Positions 17,185 through 25,640 of a DNA stretch of 64,000 bases are shown here, one piece after another. Positions within the stretch are counted from its first letter, which is position 1, and every line of letters starts with the position of its first letter. The notes under the pieces are model-generated. The model worked only from the letters and a program-made list of their open reading frames with translations, was not told the DNA's origin and searched no databases. This stretch comes from Candidatus Cetobacterium colombiensis. GTDB lineage: Bacteria > Fusobacteriota > Fusobacteriia > Fusobacteriales > Fusobacteriaceae. Both the position numbers and the translations under genes were made by a program. Where the stretch lies: positions 94,111-158,110 of the forward strand of contig NZ_JAVIKH010000005.1 in NCBI RefSeq assembly GCF_033962415.1, read 5' to 3'.

Positions 17185-19903
17185 TATTAAATTTAACCTC
17201 CTCAATAAATTCATTTTCTGTAATAGGTTTTTTAAAGTAAAAACCTTGAGCATAATCAATATGAAGGTCTTTTAAAAACTGTACTTGTTCTTCGTCTTCT
17301 ACACCTTCAGCCACAATTTTAAAATTTAAATCTTTAATTAAAGTGGTTAAATTTTTAAAGACTATCTCTCCTTTTTCTTTATTTATAGTTCTAGAATCTA
17401 AAAGAGATTTATCTAGCTTTACCACATCAATTGGCAAAAGTGGTAGAAGTCCAGCGGTAGAGTGACCAGCAGTAAAATCATCTAAAGAGATTTGTATTCC
17501 TAGTTTTTTTAGTTCTTTTAATTTTGTAATTAGATCTTTCATATCCAAAACAAATATAGATTCAGTAATCTCTGCTTCAAAATATTTTCCAGGAACATCA
17601 AAAGCTTTTAAAAGTCCAGAGATAATATCTATTAAGTCGTCTCTTTTAAAAGTTTTAATAGATATATTAAAAGAGATTTTAAAGTTTTCTAAATTATGCT
17701 TATTTTCTAAAAGTTTTTTAACAAAAACAATGGATTCTTTAGCAATTTTATAGTCAACTTTATGTATAAAATTATACTTTTCAGCTATGGGTATAAACTC
17801 AAAAGGAGCAATAGTGCCCATCTCTTTAGAGTCACATCTAGCTAGAGCTTCAGCTCCAATTAAAGAACCCTTTTCAAGGGAGTATTTAGGTTGGAAAACA
17901 GGGTATATTCCACTTATATCCTCTTTTAAAAGTTGAAGAATAGCTCCTTCACGGTCCATTTTTTCAATAAAATCTTTATCTGCAATTTTATAGAAACTAT
18001 TTTTATCTTTTTTAGTTTCTAACATAGCTAAGTCAGCATATTTAAAACTTTTTATTAAAGATGTTTTACTAGATTTAGCACAGATACCTAGATTAAAGGT
18101 AACACTATTTTTAACAAGGGTAGGACAAAACTCTCTATATTTACTTAATCTTTCAACAATTGTATCTATAGACTCAAAGGAAAAACCGTAAAACTCATCT
18201 CCAGATATTCTAAAAATATGATCTGTAATAAAACTATTTTTTAAAAAATTAGCAAACTCTTTTAAAATAATATCTCCAAAACCATGGCCTAAAGAGTCAT
18301 TTAATTGTTTAAAATTATTTAGGTCTATAACAAAGGTATAGCCAAAATAGTAGTTATACTCTTTACAAAATTTATCAAAAATAAATCTATTGGGAAGACC
18401 TGTTAAAGAGTCAACTAATAGAGTCTTTTTATGAAGTTTTTCTTTATATAAGTATGAAGAAACTCCTAAAATTATAAAAATAAATAATATAGAGAAATAT
18501 ATCAATAGATTTCTAAACTGTTTATTCTTTTGATAAATAAGTCTATTTTCTAGTTCTCTTTCAAGAGTGGCTTCATCAGTTGATCTAGGTATATTTATAA
18601 TATATCTAAAAGCTTTATCTATAATATCTCTTAAAATAACATTATTTTTGTTAAATGTAAGGTTTATAGGAATAGATTCAAAGAACGTTATGTTATATTT
18701 ATTAGCATCAAAGAATTCTTTGTTAGTAACTAAAAGATTTCCAACGTCTCCTTTATTTAAAGCTAAAACCATATCGTCAAAGTTATCAAAAGTAATAATG
18801 TTACTATCAACATCATATCTTCTAGCTATATGTTGCTCAACACTATTTTTAAGGACACCTACAGTTCTAGGGGTGTTAGGATTACTTTCTAAATTGATAA
18901 CATAAACACCTAGTTCAGATATTTTATTTGAAAATATAAAATCTTTAACACGTTCTTGAGTTTTTGAAAGTAGCATAATATCTACATCTTTATTATTTAA
19001 ACTATCTATACTATATCCTTTATCAGTAACATCAATAAAATTTATATGTAAATTATTTTGTAGAATTCTAAAAACTTTAGGAGCAATTCCTTTATAAGAA
19101 CCGCTAATTTCAGATTTGTATGAAATTAATGTATTACTGGCATTTTCGTAGACAACATTAAGAGATGATAGACTATTTAAATACTTCTTTTCCTCTGGTG
19201 TTAAAGACTCATAAAAGTTATTAAAAGCCTTAGCTTTATTTAGAGAAATAAGTCTGTTTAAAAAATACTCTCTAAAACCATTTTTTAAAATAGTATTAAT
19301 TTTAGGAAGAAGATATTTATATTTTTCTGTAAGGGCAATGCTAACTCCAGTGGATTTACTCACATTAATTCCATATTTAGGTTTATACATAACAGGAGTA
19401 GATGTTAAAATTAAATTATCTTTATATTTGTCTAAGTTATCAACAGGAATTAGATAACTACGAAGGTCATTGTTATCTAAAATAGCATCTAAAATTTTTC
19501 TATATGATTCCATTTGAGGAGTATAAATGATTTTACCGTTTAAATCACCTAAAGCAAAAAGTTTTTGATTTTGGGATACTACAAAAAGTTCTTCAGAATA
19601 TATACTCTCACTGAAATATAGATGCTTATCATATATATCATTTTTAGGGATTAAGGCAACGCCATCAATCTCATTTTTTTCAAGAGCTTCTTTTAAATTT
19701 TTGTATGAAATCTCTTTAAATGTTACATTTAATTTAAGATCGTTTATAAAAATTTTTTTGATAGAATCATTTAAAGATGGATTGTCATTAAAGCTTAAAT
19801 TATAAAAAGGTTCATCTAAAAGAGCAATAGTAATAGCCGGTTCTTTAGTAAAAACCAAATTAAAAACTAGAAAAAAAGTGAATACCAAAAATCGAAAAAA
19901 CAT
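17174..19903 (-). CDS. Sensor protein: two periplasmic solute-binding-like domains, degenerate GGDEF, and EAL
   Basis: 909 residues. A signal peptide (MFFRFLVFTFFLVFNLVF) is followed by two SBP_bac_3-like periplasmic domains (about 20-220 and 230-450), a membrane helix (LLIYFSILFIFIILGVSSYLY), a GGDEF domain whose signature is SGDEF (about residue 565), and an EAL domain with GAEALARC (about 683), DDFTAGHST and AEGVEDEEQ. The altered GGDEF and the intact EAL predict c-di-GMP breakdown regulated by periplasmic ligand binding, probably an amino acid or similar small solute. Start ATG 19903 follows GGGAGGA. It pairs with the diguanylate cyclase downstream, so the two may set opposing c-di-GMP levels. 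Confidence 0.85.
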   Translation of the reverse strand: MFFRFLVFTFFLVFNLVFTKEPAITIALLDEPFYNLSFNDNPSLNDSIKKIFINDLKLNVTFKEISYKNLKEALEKNEIDGVALIPKNDIYDKHLYFSESIYSEELFVVSQNQKLFALGDLNGKIIYTPQMESYRKILDAILDNNDLRSYLIPVDNLDKYKDNLILTSTPVMYKPKYGINVSKSTGVSIALTEKYKYLLPKINTILKNGFREYFLNRLISLNKAKAFNNFYESLTPEEKKYLNSLSSLNVVYENASNTLISYKSEISGSYKGIAPKVFRILQNNLHINFIDVTDKGYSIDSLNNKDVDIMLLSKTQERVKDFIFSNKISELGVYVINLESNPNTPRTVGVLKNSVEQHIARRYDVDSNIITFDNFDDMVLALNKGDVGNLLVTNKEFFDANKYNITFFESIPINLTFNKNNVILRDIIDKAFRYIINIPRSTDEATLERELENRLIYQKNKQFRNLLIYFSILFIFIILGVSSYLYKEKLHKKTLLVDSLTGLPNRFIFDKFCKEYNYYFGYTFVIDLNNFKQLNDSLGHGFGDIILKEFANFLKNSFITDHIFRISGDEFYGFSFESIDTIVERLSKYREFCPTLVKNSVTFNLGICAKSSKTSLIKSFKYADLAMLETKKDKNSFYKIADKDFIEKMDREGAILQLLKEDISGIYPVFQPKYSLEKGSLIGAEALARCDSKEMGTIAPFEFIPIAEKYNFIHKVDYKIAKESIVFVKKLLENKHNLENFKISFNISIKTFKRDDLIDIISGLLKAFDVPGKYFEAEITESIFVLDMKDLITKLKELKKLGIQISLDDFTAGHSTAGLLPLLPIDVVKLDKSLLDSRTINKEKGEIVFKNLTTLIKDLNFKIVAEGVEDEEQVQFLKDLHIDYAQGFYFKKPITENEFIEEVKFNNDI

Positions 19904-19980
19904 TAATCCTCCCATATGTTAAATATAATATAAAAATGTCAAATCAGAAGAGTATTATACCATAAATTCTAAAAATAAAA

Positions 19981-20005
19981 AACCCTTCAAAACATCTGAA
20001 GGGTT
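19981..20005 (-). terminator. Terminator after the 20013 gene
   Basis: AACCCTTCA (19981-19989) pairs with TGAAGGGTT (19997-20005), with A-rich sequence beyond, which reads as T-rich on the minus strand. Confidence 0.75.
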
Positions 20006-20012
20006 AAAAAAT

Positions 20013-20357
20013 CTATTTGTTAAAATATTGAGAGTAAAGGATTTTATCCTCACCCACTGTTGCATCGTGTTTAATAACAATGTAAATATCATCAATAGAT
20101 TTATTAGTGTCAACACAGTTTAAAATATCTTTGGCAACATTGTCGAAATTTAGCTTGGGAACTGTAAGTCCTTCTAACTCCACTTCAATATTCATACTGT
20201 TGTTTACAATTGTTACATCGTAGTCAGCCTTTTTTAAAACAGATGACATTTTAACTTTTAGTTGATCCTCTATACGATCTTCTAAAATATCTTGAGGCGA
20301 GTCGCTAGCAAAAGACAGTGCTGAGACAACTGTCATTAAAAATAAAAACTTTTTCAT
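20013..20357 (-). CDS. Small secreted/periplasmic protein, unknown function
   Basis: 114 residues with a signal peptide (MKKFLFLMTVVSALSFA, cleaved before SDSPQD). The mature part is acidic, has a single Cys (ILNCVDTN) and two strand-rich segments (YDVTIVNNSMNIEVELEG; DIYIVIKHDATV). I recognise no family. AAAGGAG precedes the start. Before the IS605-type element arrived, this gene probably followed the response-regulator gene now at 21764-22012 directly. Confidence 0.65.
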   Translation of the reverse strand: MKKFLFLMTVVSALSFASDSPQDILEDRIEDQLKVKMSSVLKKADYDVTIVNNSMNIEVELEGLTVPKLNFDNVAKDILNCVDTNKSIDDIYIVIKHDATVGEDKILYSQYFNK

Positions 20358-20561
20358 AGTGGTTTCTCCTTTGGTAAAACTTATTTTATAATTTATAGTA
20401 AGATATAAATATCTCCTTTATTAAAATGCCCTGAGAAAAACTCTTCCTCTATTAGGTGGAGGATGAATCAGAGCAATCTTTTTGGTTTTTTAGATTAAAA
20501 TATTTAGAAATTATGGTATAATACAATAATAATAAAATTTAAAAAATGGAGGTGAAAAACT

Positions 20562-21677
20562 ATGAAGACATATAATTTAGCTTTTAAATATAGAATCTAT
20601 CCTAATGAAATTCAAACGAATACCATTAATGCAACTTTTGGTTGTACTAGACTTATATATAACAGATTCTTAGCTCAGAGAAAAGAATTGTATGAGACAG
20701 AAAAAAAATCTGTAACTTACAATACTCAAGCTAAAGAACTCCCCCTACTTAAAAATGAATTACCATTCTTAAAAGAGGTTGATTCTATCGCATTACAACA
20801 AGCTCTTAAAAATTTAGAAACCGCATATAAGAATTTTTTTCAGAAAAGAGCAGATTTTCCTAAGTTCAAATCTAAAAGGTCAAGTAGAAAATCATACAAT
20901 ACAGTATCTACAAGTAACAATATCAGAGTTGAAGGGAGTTATTTAAAACTCCCAAAGCTAGGTTTAGTTAAAATTAAACTTCATAGACAGATACCTCAAA
21001 ATTATGTAATTAAATCAGCTACCATTAGCCAAGAACCTAACGGTGCTTACTACGTTTCTTTACTAACTGAGTTTGAAAAGGATATTAAAGAAGTTTCAAG
21101 CGATAACAATATTGTTGGGCTTGATTTTTCTATGTCAGAATTATTTGTTAGCTCTGAAAATCAAAGAGCTGACTATCCTAGATTTTTTAGAAAGTTAGAA
21201 ACTAAATTAGCTAAAGCTCAAAGAGAACTATCTCGTAAAGTTAAATTCTCAAGTAATTGGAATAAGGCTAAATTAAAAGTTGCTAAAATCCACCAAACAA
21301 TCAAAAACAGTAGAAAAGATTTTCTGCATAAATTATCAAAAGAACTTGTGACAAAATACAATGCCATATGTATTGAAGACCTTAATATGAAAGGTATGAG
21401 TGGAGCACTAAACTTTGGTAAATCTGTCTCTGATAACGGGTGGGGATTATTTACAACCATGCTTCAATACAAATCAATGTTTTTAGGTAAACAAGTAATT
21501 AAAATTGACAAGTGGTTTCCATCGTCAAAAACTTGTTCATTTTGTGGTGCTATAAAAACTGAATTGCCACTATCTTCAAGAGTTTACAAATGTGATGAAT
21601 GTAACTCAGAGATAGATAGAGACCTAAACGCAAGTATAAATATTCGTGAGGTTGGTAGAAGTCTACTAGCCTATTAA
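20562..21677 (+). CDS. tnpB: RNA-guided endonuclease TnpB (IS605 OrfB)
   Basis: 371 residues, close to the usual ~380. The N-terminal helix-turn-helix and beta-barrel (FKYRIYPNEIQTNTINATFGCTRLIYNRFL) are followed by a RuvC nuclease with its three acidic residues present: Asp188 (VGLDFSMSEL), Glu272 (CIEDLNMKGM) and Asp354 (IDRDLNASINI). A four-Cys zinc finger (CSFCGAI ... CDEC) sits between the last two. TnpB cuts DNA next to a target-adjacent motif using an RNA from the element's right end. All catalytic residues are intact, so it is probably active. Strong GGAGGTG site; a TATAAT at 20517-20522 may be the -10 box. Confidence 0.9.
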   Translation: MKTYNLAFKYRIYPNEIQTNTINATFGCTRLIYNRFLAQRKELYETEKKSVTYNTQAKELPLLKNELPFLKEVDSIALQQALKNLETAYKNFFQKRADFPKFKSKRSSRKSYNTVSTSNNIRVEGSYLKLPKLGLVKIKLHRQIPQNYVIKSATISQEPNGAYYVSLLTEFEKDIKEVSSDNNIVGLDFSMSELFVSSENQRADYPRFFRKLETKLAKAQRELSRKVKFSSNWNKAKLKVAKIHQTIKNSRKDFLHKLSKELVTKYNAICIEDLNMKGMSGALNFGKSVSDNGWGLFTTMLQYKSMFLGKQVIKIDKWFPSSKTCSFCGAIKTELPLSSRVYKCDECNSEIDRDLNASINIREVGRSLLAY

Positions 21678-21787
21678 AATATATATATCAGGGTAGGAAC
21701 TACCCGCAGAGCGTGATTAATATATCTGACATGAGTCAGATACTTCCCACGAAGCCCTGCCCTCTATTTAAGGCAGTGGTAGTTCAC
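21620..21787 (+). ncRNA. Probable omega RNA (reRNA) of the TnpB element
   Basis: In this family the guide RNA overlaps the 3' end of tnpB and the right end of the element, and its guide is the flanking DNA. Here the region has stacked hairpins GGGTAG/CTACCC (21691-21705), ATCTGAC/GTCAGAT (21724-21741) and CTGCC/GGCAG (21757-21776), and ends GTAGTTCAC. The guide would begin at 21788. The 5' boundary is a guess. Confidence 0.5.
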
Positions 21788-22012
21788 CTCTTTAATAAAC
21801 TTTAGATTGGCAATTCGTTCACTTATTTCAGAGAGTTTAAGATGAAATCTATTTGCCATAGAAAGTAACAGTGCCTTAGAAAAAGGTTTTGTAAGGTATC
21901 CATCAGCACCATTTTCACCATTTTCAGCTTCATCCACTGAAAATCCATCCTTTTCTAAAATTGTCCTAGTGAGTTTTCTTAAACTCAAAGTGTCTTCAAC
22001 AACTAGTATCAT
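21764..22012 (-). pseudogene. Degenerate response-regulator receiver protein, deleted and interrupted by the IS element
   Basis: 82 residues that start like a receiver domain (ILVVEDTLSLRKLTRTILEKDGF) and resume at ADGYLTKPFS, but about 40 residues between them are missing, including the phosphate-accepting Asp. The junction contains a tandem GAAAATGGT duplication (plus strand about 21907-21925). The last residues (VNYHCLK) are encoded by the right end of the TnpB element. The ATG overlaps the stop of the upstream glycosyltransferase gene by 4 bases, so it was part of that operon. It cannot be phosphorylated in the usual way and is probably non-functional. Confidence 0.65.
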
Positions 22013-22752
22013 TTTTGTTTTTTCATCTCCCTAAGCTTTAAGTACTTAACGCTTGTATAAAGTGAACTGAAAATAGAAAGAGCCAAACCTTCAACACCAT
22101 CTAAAAACCCCAATCTAAAAATATACATTCTTAAAAACTTAAAAATAGGGTTTATAACAATATTAAAAAATCCAGCACTTTTATTTTTTCCAAGGGCAAC
22201 AGTGGCTCCTTCAGTTGTATATCTATTAAATTTGTGAAGATAGTCATAAATATCTTCATATGTGTAGTGATCAATTCTGTGTGTCAACTTTCCAATGTCT
22301 TCACTAGTTAAAAATTGCTCGTGCACAGCATCAAAAGAGTAATGACCACAAAGTCTTTTAAAAAGTCTAACCCTTGAACTTCCGCTCCATCCACCAAAAC
22401 GGATACGTTTTCCAAAACATACAGAGTTAAATGGTATTTCATAGACATAGTTATCCCCATGTTCTATAACCGCTTTTATTTCTTTAGCCAGTTCAGGTGT
22501 GACCACCTCATCAGCATCAATAAGAAGCACCCACTCCTTTGTACATCTTTCAATTACATTGTTTTTTTGTTCTCCATAACCAGGCCAGGGAATTTGGTAT
22601 ACCTTAGCTCCAAAAGATTTTGCAATTTCCACAGTTTTATCACTGCTGAAACTATCCACAATAACAATTTCATCAGCTAAATCTTTTATAGCTTCCAAAG
22701 TCCTCCCTAGTCTTAGTTCTTCGTTAATCGTTATTAGCCCCACTGATAACAT
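22009..22752 (-). CDS. Family 2 glycosyltransferase, LPS core WaaE/KdtX-like
   Basis: 247 residues with a GT-A fold: SVGLITINEELRLGRTLEAIKD at the start, IVIVDSFSSDKT, and the metal-binding VLLIDADEVV. The middle part (FGGWSGSSRVRLFKR) and the C-terminal hydrophobic stretch are typical of WaaE/KdtX-type enzymes, which add glucose to the inner core of LPS. It probably acts at the cytoplasmic face of the inner membrane. It follows a polysaccharide deacetylase gene on the same strand and is divergent from the core cluster at 24540. Confidence 0.82.
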   Translation of the reverse strand: MLSVGLITINEELRLGRTLEAIKDLADEIVIVDSFSSDKTVEIAKSFGAKVYQIPWPGYGEQKNNVIERCTKEWVLLIDADEVVTPELAKEIKAVIEHGDNYVYEIPFNSVCFGKRIRFGGWSGSSRVRLFKRLCGHYSFDAVHEQFLTSEDIGKLTHRIDHYTYEDIYDYLHKFNRYTTEGATVALGKNKSAGFFNIVINPIFKFLRMYIFRLGFLDGVEGLALSIFSSLYTSVKYLKLREMKKQK

Positions 22753-22779
22753 CTAGATTCCTCCTCCTGTAGCAAAAAA

Positions 22780-23796
22780 TTATGAAAGAAGTTGATAAAT
22801 TCTACCTAATAAATAGTTTCTACAAATTAACAGATTAAGTTTGAATTTTAAAGGAGTAAACTCCCTTAGCTCAACTCTTTTTATATTTTCTAAATCAGGT
22901 TTTAAACTGTTAGTTCCCTTACGAGTTGTAACAAACCCTTTAATACCAGCTTCTTTTAAAATGTTTATAAAATCTTGAGACTTATGTCCCCAAGGCCAGC
23001 AGAAAAAGTTAGGTCTATATCCACAGTGTTTTTCTATAAGGGTGATATTACTATCTAAATCTTTTAAAACTCTGTTTTTAGCATCAGTTAAATTTTCAAA
23101 AATAAGATGTTTTTTAAGTTCTTTATCAATAAAATCTTGAATCTCTTTCTTATTATCTTTACCGCTTAAAGACAAGTTTTCATAGTAATTTTTAAAAATT
23201 TTAGCAGCTTCTAAAGGTACATGAACTCCTGTACTAGAAAACTCTCCTCTTTTTCCAAAAATAGGAAACCCAATTTGAGCTTTTCCATTGTATAGGTGCT
23301 GAATCTCTCTATCTAAAAGGTCTCTTTCAGTTACCACACGATCAAAAGAGGTATTAACAAAGATAGGCATATGTCTATGAGAGTGCAGTTGAATGTCAAA
23401 AACATTGGAGTCACTCATCTCTTTAATCTCTTTCCAACTTAGGTATTTAAAGGCTCTGTTCTCTTCACGCTCCACATAAGCTGTATTGAGATATAAAGTT
23501 GCTTTCATATTATATTTTTTTAAAAGTGGAAAGGCATTGATATAGTTATCGTAGTACCCATCATCAAAAGTTAGTGCCACACAGTTTTTAGGTAGTTTTC
23601 CATCTTTTTCTAAAAAATTTAACATCTCTCTATTTGTAAGAGTTTTCATATTAAAAAACCAGATGTTTTTAAGATGCTCTTCAAACCACTCTGTAGGAAC
23701 GCCATCTCTTCCTATGTGATGATATAAAAACCAAGGGTTTCCTTTTTTATTGTAATACACACATGCAATTAAAAAAATATACATTAAAAAATTCAC
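22780..23796 (-). CDS. Polysaccharide deacetylase (NodB-like), membrane-anchored or secreted
   Basis: 338 residues. An N-terminal hydrophobic segment (FLMYIFLIACVYY) precedes a NodB domain with VALTFDDGYYDN (catalytic Asp and metal Asp), a His-containing metal motif (LHSHRHMP) and a late FFCWPWGHKS. It removes N- or O-acetyl groups from a surface polysaccharide or LPS precursor in the periplasm. A GTG at 23796, 5 bases after AAGGAGG, is the likely start, with ATG 23784 as an alternative. It forms an operon with the WaaE-like gene 27 bases downstream. Confidence 0.82.
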   Translation of the reverse strand: MNFLMYIFLIACVYYNKKGNPWFLYHHIGRDGVPTEWFEEHLKNIWFFNMKTLTNREMLNFLEKDGKLPKNCVALTFDDGYYDNYINAFPLLKKYNMKATLYLNTAYVEREENRAFKYLSWKEIKEMSDSNVFDIQLHSHRHMPIFVNTSFDRVVTERDLLDREIQHLYNGKAQIGFPIFGKRGEFSSTGVHVPLEAAKIFKNYYENLSLSGKDNKKEIQDFIDKELKKHLIFENLTDAKNRVLKDLDSNITLIEKHCGYRPNFFCWPWGHKSQDFINILKEAGIKGFVTTRKGTNSLKPDLENIKRVELREFTPLKFKLNLLICRNYLLGRIYQLLS

Positions 23797-23868
23797 AAAA
23801 ACCTCCTTAAAGACTAAAAAATTATTATTTTACATTAAAAAAGTATAGCATAAATTCAAAAAATAAAA

Positions 23869-23894
23869 AACCACTTAAAATTAATTAAGTGGTT
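23869..23894 (-). terminator. Terminator overlapping the stop codon of the kinase gene
   Basis: AACCACTTAA (23869-23878) pairs with TTAAGTGGTT (23885-23894), followed on the minus strand by a T-rich tract. The right arm contains the stop codon of the gene ending at 23885. Confidence 0.7.
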
Positions 23895-24406
23895 TCTAAT
23901 TGTTTTATAATATCTTCAAAAATTTCTTTAGGAATTTTTCCTTTTAAACGTGAAAGAAAACATTTTTTATAAGACCAAAAGATATTTTTATGATGATAAT
24001 CTTCTAAATCTAAAGCGTAAAGTTCATTATTTTTGACAATAAAGTTTCCAAAATGTAAATCTCCACAATAGATATTATTTTTTATTAAAGTGAGTATTAA
24101 AAAAATATATTGACTAATTATGTAATCATAATTATCTCCTTTAATTTTGATAAACTCTTCAAGAGTTATCCCATCTATATTTTTAGTTTCTATATGATAA
24201 TTTGAGTAACTTATTATTTTAGCTGTTTTTATATTTAGTGAGTTTAAAAGATTAGATATGTAATAGAAATTTTTTCCAGGATATTTACGCAGTTTAAAAA
24301 AATATTTAAGTTTAGATGAAAATTTAGGAGTAAATTCTTTTATAAAAGAATCAGAAGATACTTTATAATAAACGCAACTTCTCCTGTGTATAATAATAAC
24401 TTTCAT
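23885..24406 (-). CDS. LPS core kinase-like protein (RIO/InaA-type fold)
   Basis: 173 residues. It carries the small-kinase catalytic loop YCGDLHFGNFIV and the metal-binding LYALDLEDY, as in LPS heptose/Kdo kinases (WaaP/WaaY/KdkA, InaA), which phosphorylate core sugars. It is short for the family and lacks a clear N-terminal ATP loop, so it may be reduced. ATG 24406 is chosen because GGGAGGG lies just upstream; the open frame to 24523 has no ribosome binding site. It is divergent from the heptosyltransferase gene. Confidence 0.65.
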   Translation of the reverse strand: MKVIIIHRRSCVYYKVSSDSFIKEFTPKFSSKLKYFFKLRKYPGKNFYYISNLLNSLNIKTAKIISYSNYHIETKNIDGITLEEFIKIKGDNYDYIISQYIFLILTLIKNNIYCGDLHFGNFIVKNNELYALDLEDYHHKNIFWSYKKCFLSRLKGKIPKEIFEDIIKQLETT

Positions 24407-24495
24407 TAAAACTTTTCCCTCCCCATTTATAATATAGATAAAATCATCGTTATTATAACATAACTTTGTAAAATATAAAAAAAAAACTAGAAATG

Positions 24496-24504
24496 TGTTA
24501 TAAT
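24496..24504 (+). promoter_or_regulatory. Extended -10 promoter of the LPS core operon
   Basis: TGTTATAAT at 24496-24504 is an extended -10 element (TGnTATAAT), 36 bases before the ATG of the heptosyltransferase gene. No good -35 is seen, which extended -10 promoters tolerate. It would drive the co-directional genes to 32432. Confidence 0.55.
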
Positions 24505-24539
24505 AAAAAATAAAAAATATCATTTTTGTGAGGAAAAAT

Positions 24540-25640
24540 ATGATTAGAAAAATAAATAGAGTAATTCAGGATTTATTAAGACCAATAAGACTACAAATGG
24601 GAAGAAAAATTTGGGATAAAAAGACCGAAAATCATGAAGAGTTGATAAAAAATAATAAAGTGGATATGGGTAGAGTTAAATCTATTCTTTTTTTACGTTA
24701 TGATGGGAAAATAGGGGATATGGTTATAAATACTCTTATGTTTAGGGAGATACAAAAGAGATATCCAAATGTTAAAATTGGGGTGGTAGCTAGAGGAGCA
24801 GCCAAAGATATAATAAAATTTAATCCCTATGTAAATGAGATATATGATTATGAAAAGGGAAAAGAAAGGGAATTAGCTAAGGAAATAGCAGAGAAAAATT
24901 ATGATGTATTAATTGATTTTTCTGAAATGCTTCGTGTAAACCAGATGAAGTTTATAAATCTTTGTAAAGCCAAGATAAATATAGGATTAGATAAAGAGGA
25001 TTGGCAAATTTTTGATATATCAGTAACAGAAAATAAAGATTATAAAAATACAGATCATATAACTCAAAGATATGGTGCTTACTTAAAAAAAATTGGAATA
25101 GATGATTTTGATAAAAAATATGATGTATTTTTAGGAAAAAATATTGAAACTAGAAATATGGATATAGGAATAGTTTTAAATCCATATGGAGCTAGTAAAC
25201 ATAAACACTTTAATAAAGAAACATTAAAATTTATAATAGAAATTTTAAATTCTTTAAATAAAAATGCTACATTAATATACTCGCCAGATAAGTATAGTGA
25301 ACTGGAAGAATTTGTAAGAGAAAATAAAGATTTAAAAGTTTATTTACCTCAAAATATAAAAAGTATTTTAGATAGTTCTGAAATCATAAAAAATTCAGAT
25401 GGGGTTATAACTCCGGATACTTCAATAGTTCATATTGCTTCAGCGTTTAATAAGAAAATAATTTCAATATATCCACCTAATGGTGGGAAATATGGTGTAG
25501 ATCATTTAGTATGGGGACCTCTAGATTTAAAAAATGAGATGTTATTTTGTAAATCATCTACAGGAATAGGAGAGGAAATTAATATAAATACATTTGATAA
25601 AAGTCAAATGAAGGAAAGAATTTTAGGAGAAATGAATTGA
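24540..25640 (+). CDS. Glycosyltransferase family 9 (ADP-heptose:LPS heptosyltransferase-like)
   Basis: 366 residues. GT9 features: the N-terminal nucleotide-fold motif SILFLRYDGKIGDMVINTLMFREIQKRYP, an internal VLNPYGASKHKHF, and the donor-binding GVITPDTSIVHIASAFNKK. This family adds heptose to Kdo or heptose in the LPS inner core. ATG 24540 is preceded by GTGAGGA; a GTG at 24528 lies inside that site. First gene of the core operon; its stop overlaps the next start (TGATG). Confidence 0.85.
   Translation: MIRKINRVIQDLLRPIRLQMGRKIWDKKTENHEELIKNNKVDMGRVKSILFLRYDGKIGDMVINTLMFREIQKRYPNVKIGVVARGAAKDIIKFNPYVNEIYDYEKGKERELAKEIAEKNYDVLIDFSEMLRVNQMKFINLCKAKINIGLDKEDWQIFDISVTENKDYKNTDHITQRYGAYLKKIGIDDFDKKYDVFLGKNIETRNMDIGIVLNPYGASKHKHFNKETLKFIIEILNSLNKNATLIYSPDKYSELEEFVRENKDLKVYLPQNIKSILDSSEIIKNSDGVITPDTSIVHIASAFNKKIISIYPPNGGKYGVDHLVWGPLDLKNEMLFCKSSTGIGEEININTFDKSQMKERILGEMN

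Larger units (their letters stand above)
20422..21787 (+). mobile_element. tnpB-only IS200/IS605-family element
   Basis: A single tnpB gene is flanked by end structures of this family. On the left, a subterminal hairpin uses CCTC/GAGG arms near 20445-20462. On the right there are three hairpins (21691-21705, 21724-21741, 21757-21776) and a terminal GTAGTTCAC at 21779-21787. There is no tnpA gene and there are no terminal inverted repeats, as expected for this single-strand-transposing family. TTTAT at 20417-20421 is a plausible target-adjacent motif. The 20358-20561 stretch holds only the left end and the tnpB leader. Boundaries are inferred. Confidence 0.7.
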
